Part shown: positions 35,193 through 35,705 of the stretch, in pieces
Numbering within the stretch: the first letter of the stretch is position 1
Layout: every line of letters begins with the position of its first letter
NCBI GenBank assembly: GCA_016871015.1
Contig: VFZX01000032.1
Location: 1-35,705 of the forward strand
Direction of reading: 5' to 3'
DNA from: Acidobacteriota bacterium
Lineage (GTDB): Bacteria; Acidobacteriota; Terriglobia; Bryobacterales; Bryobacteraceae
DNA: 35,705 bases
Translations under genes and position numbers: made by a program
Notes under the pieces: generated by a model
What the model was told of the DNA's origin: nothing
Seen by the model: only the letters and a program-made list of their open reading frames with translations
Database searches by the model: none

Positions 35193-35660
35193 GTCCGCGT
35201 GAGTGGCTGTGCGGGCGACCGACAGCTCGCGGGTCTCGATCAGGATCTGCAGGTTGGCGATGAGATCCTGGCGCGGGACATGGAAGACGCCGTTTGACTG
35301 AGTGGCCTGCCCGGGTCCGGTGATGACGACGGGGAGCAGGCGGCACGGGGGCCGTGCGGCCTTGAGGAAGTCGACCACGGGACGCCCGACACCGGTGGCG
35401 TCGACCACCAAAGATGTGTTGTCCGCGAACGGAGGCTTGGCGATGAGACTGGCGACGGAGTGGGCCAAGCTTGTGTACGGCGTGTCCAGCGCGACGCGGC
35501 GGAGCGCGCGGATGCGGAGGCTGACGCGTGTCAACTGCTGGTAGGTGGCCAAGTCGAATTCACCGGTGAGTTCTGCTGCGCGCTCCTCTTCGATCCAGCC
35601 CGTGGGCGAGCGGTTGTGATCGTCCAGGACTCTAACCCATCTTCTACAGTGCCATCGCAC
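35088..35660 (-). CDS. Terminase-nuclease-like stand-alone domain
   Basis: 190 aa from a GTG at 35660. It resembles the RNase H-fold nuclease domain of phage terminase large subunits: TLVVDATGVGRPVVDFLK-like segment (~83-100), PVVITGPGQ, NGVFHVPRQDLIANLQILI, and ARDDLVFATALASWAA near the C-terminus with the usual Asp pair. The ATPase half is absent, and the N-terminal strand that should carry the first catalytic Asp is poorly matched, so the start may lie elsewhere or the gene may be decayed. Stand-alone relatives occur in acidobacterial chromosomes. No other phage gene is nearby. Confidence 0.7.
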   Translation of the reverse strand: MRWHCRRWVRVLDDHNRSPTGWIEEERAAELTGEFDLATYQQLTRVSLRIRALRRVALDTPYTSLAHSVASLIAKPPFADNTSLVVDATGVGRPVVDFLKAARPPCRLLPVVITGPGQATQSNGVFHVPRQDLIANLQILIETRELSVARTATHADSLEIELSQFSRRRTARDDLVFATALASWAAIKRY

Positions 35661-35705
35661 AAGTGGTTCGTTTTCACAGGGTTGAAATTTTCGGAATGGC
35701 CTAGT

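Noticed and set aside
35088-35705. Prophage at the right edge
   Set aside because: Only one nuclease-like gene is visible and nothing else of phage character adjoins it within the window.
1-35705. tRNA, rRNA, CRISPR array or riboswitch
   Set aside because: No cloverleaf, rRNA-like block, regularly spaced repeats or recognisable riboswitch core was seen; in particular there is no obvious metal riboswitch in front of the Nramp-like operon.

Overview
The window looks like a chromosomal segment of a GC-rich acidobacterium, most likely of the Bryobacterales/Solibacter type. The main reasons are three intact very large Oar-like TonB-dependent receptors with an N-terminal carboxypeptidase-regulatory-like domain, a protein ending in the Solibacter-type C-terminal domain (TIGR03437), a Ser/Thr kinase fused to a PD40 beta-propeller, and a PSD1/DUF1501 gene pair. 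This assignment is inference from gene content; there is no rRNA or other phylogenetic marker here.

Left part (1-5060) is a rearranged, decaying region. An intrinsic terminator (about 123-153) is followed by the remains of a tandem array of kinase/PD40 genes: copy A (only its 3' end, frameshifted), copy B (intact, 985-3558) and copy C (only its first 82 codons). Copy C runs in frame into a multiply frameshifted TonB-dependent receptor fragment. A toxin-antitoxin-like pair follows, with a frameshifted DUF4258 gene and an intact YgiT/MqsA-type zinc-finger gene.

Middle part (5064-15124) is orderly: a secreted sulfatase (-), a Fpg/Nei-type DNA glycosylase and an MFS transporter (+), a four-gene minus-strand operon bshC -> PSD1 cytochrome protein -> DUF1501 -> GAF with overlapping genes, and a divergent frataxin gene (cyaY).

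Right-centre part (15121-28715) is a catabolic or uptake block on the minus strand. It reads RraA-like -> Nramp-like permease -> neutral-ceramidase-like -> Kelch/TIGR03437, with 4-bp overlaps or a 5-nt gap. About 5.2 kb further on lies an Oar-like receptor. The intervening segment (about 18410-23608) carries a second receptor plus a secreted protein of unknown function. It is bounded by 155-158 bp direct repeats that reproduce the Kelch/receptor junction, and an integrase-core transposase remnant lies just inside one border. The natural reading is that Kelch and receptor were once adjacent and the cassette was inserted between them. The cassette receptor has a near-consensus sigma70 promoter with two 12-bp tandem operator-like repeats directly upstream of the -35.

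Right end (28819-35705): a small membrane protein, a secreted cyclase-family hydrolase, a third intact receptor, an unusual fusion of a SUMF1-like domain to an alpha/beta hydrolase, and a stand-alone terminase-nuclease-like gene. No tRNA, rRNA, CRISPR array or complete insertion sequence was seen.
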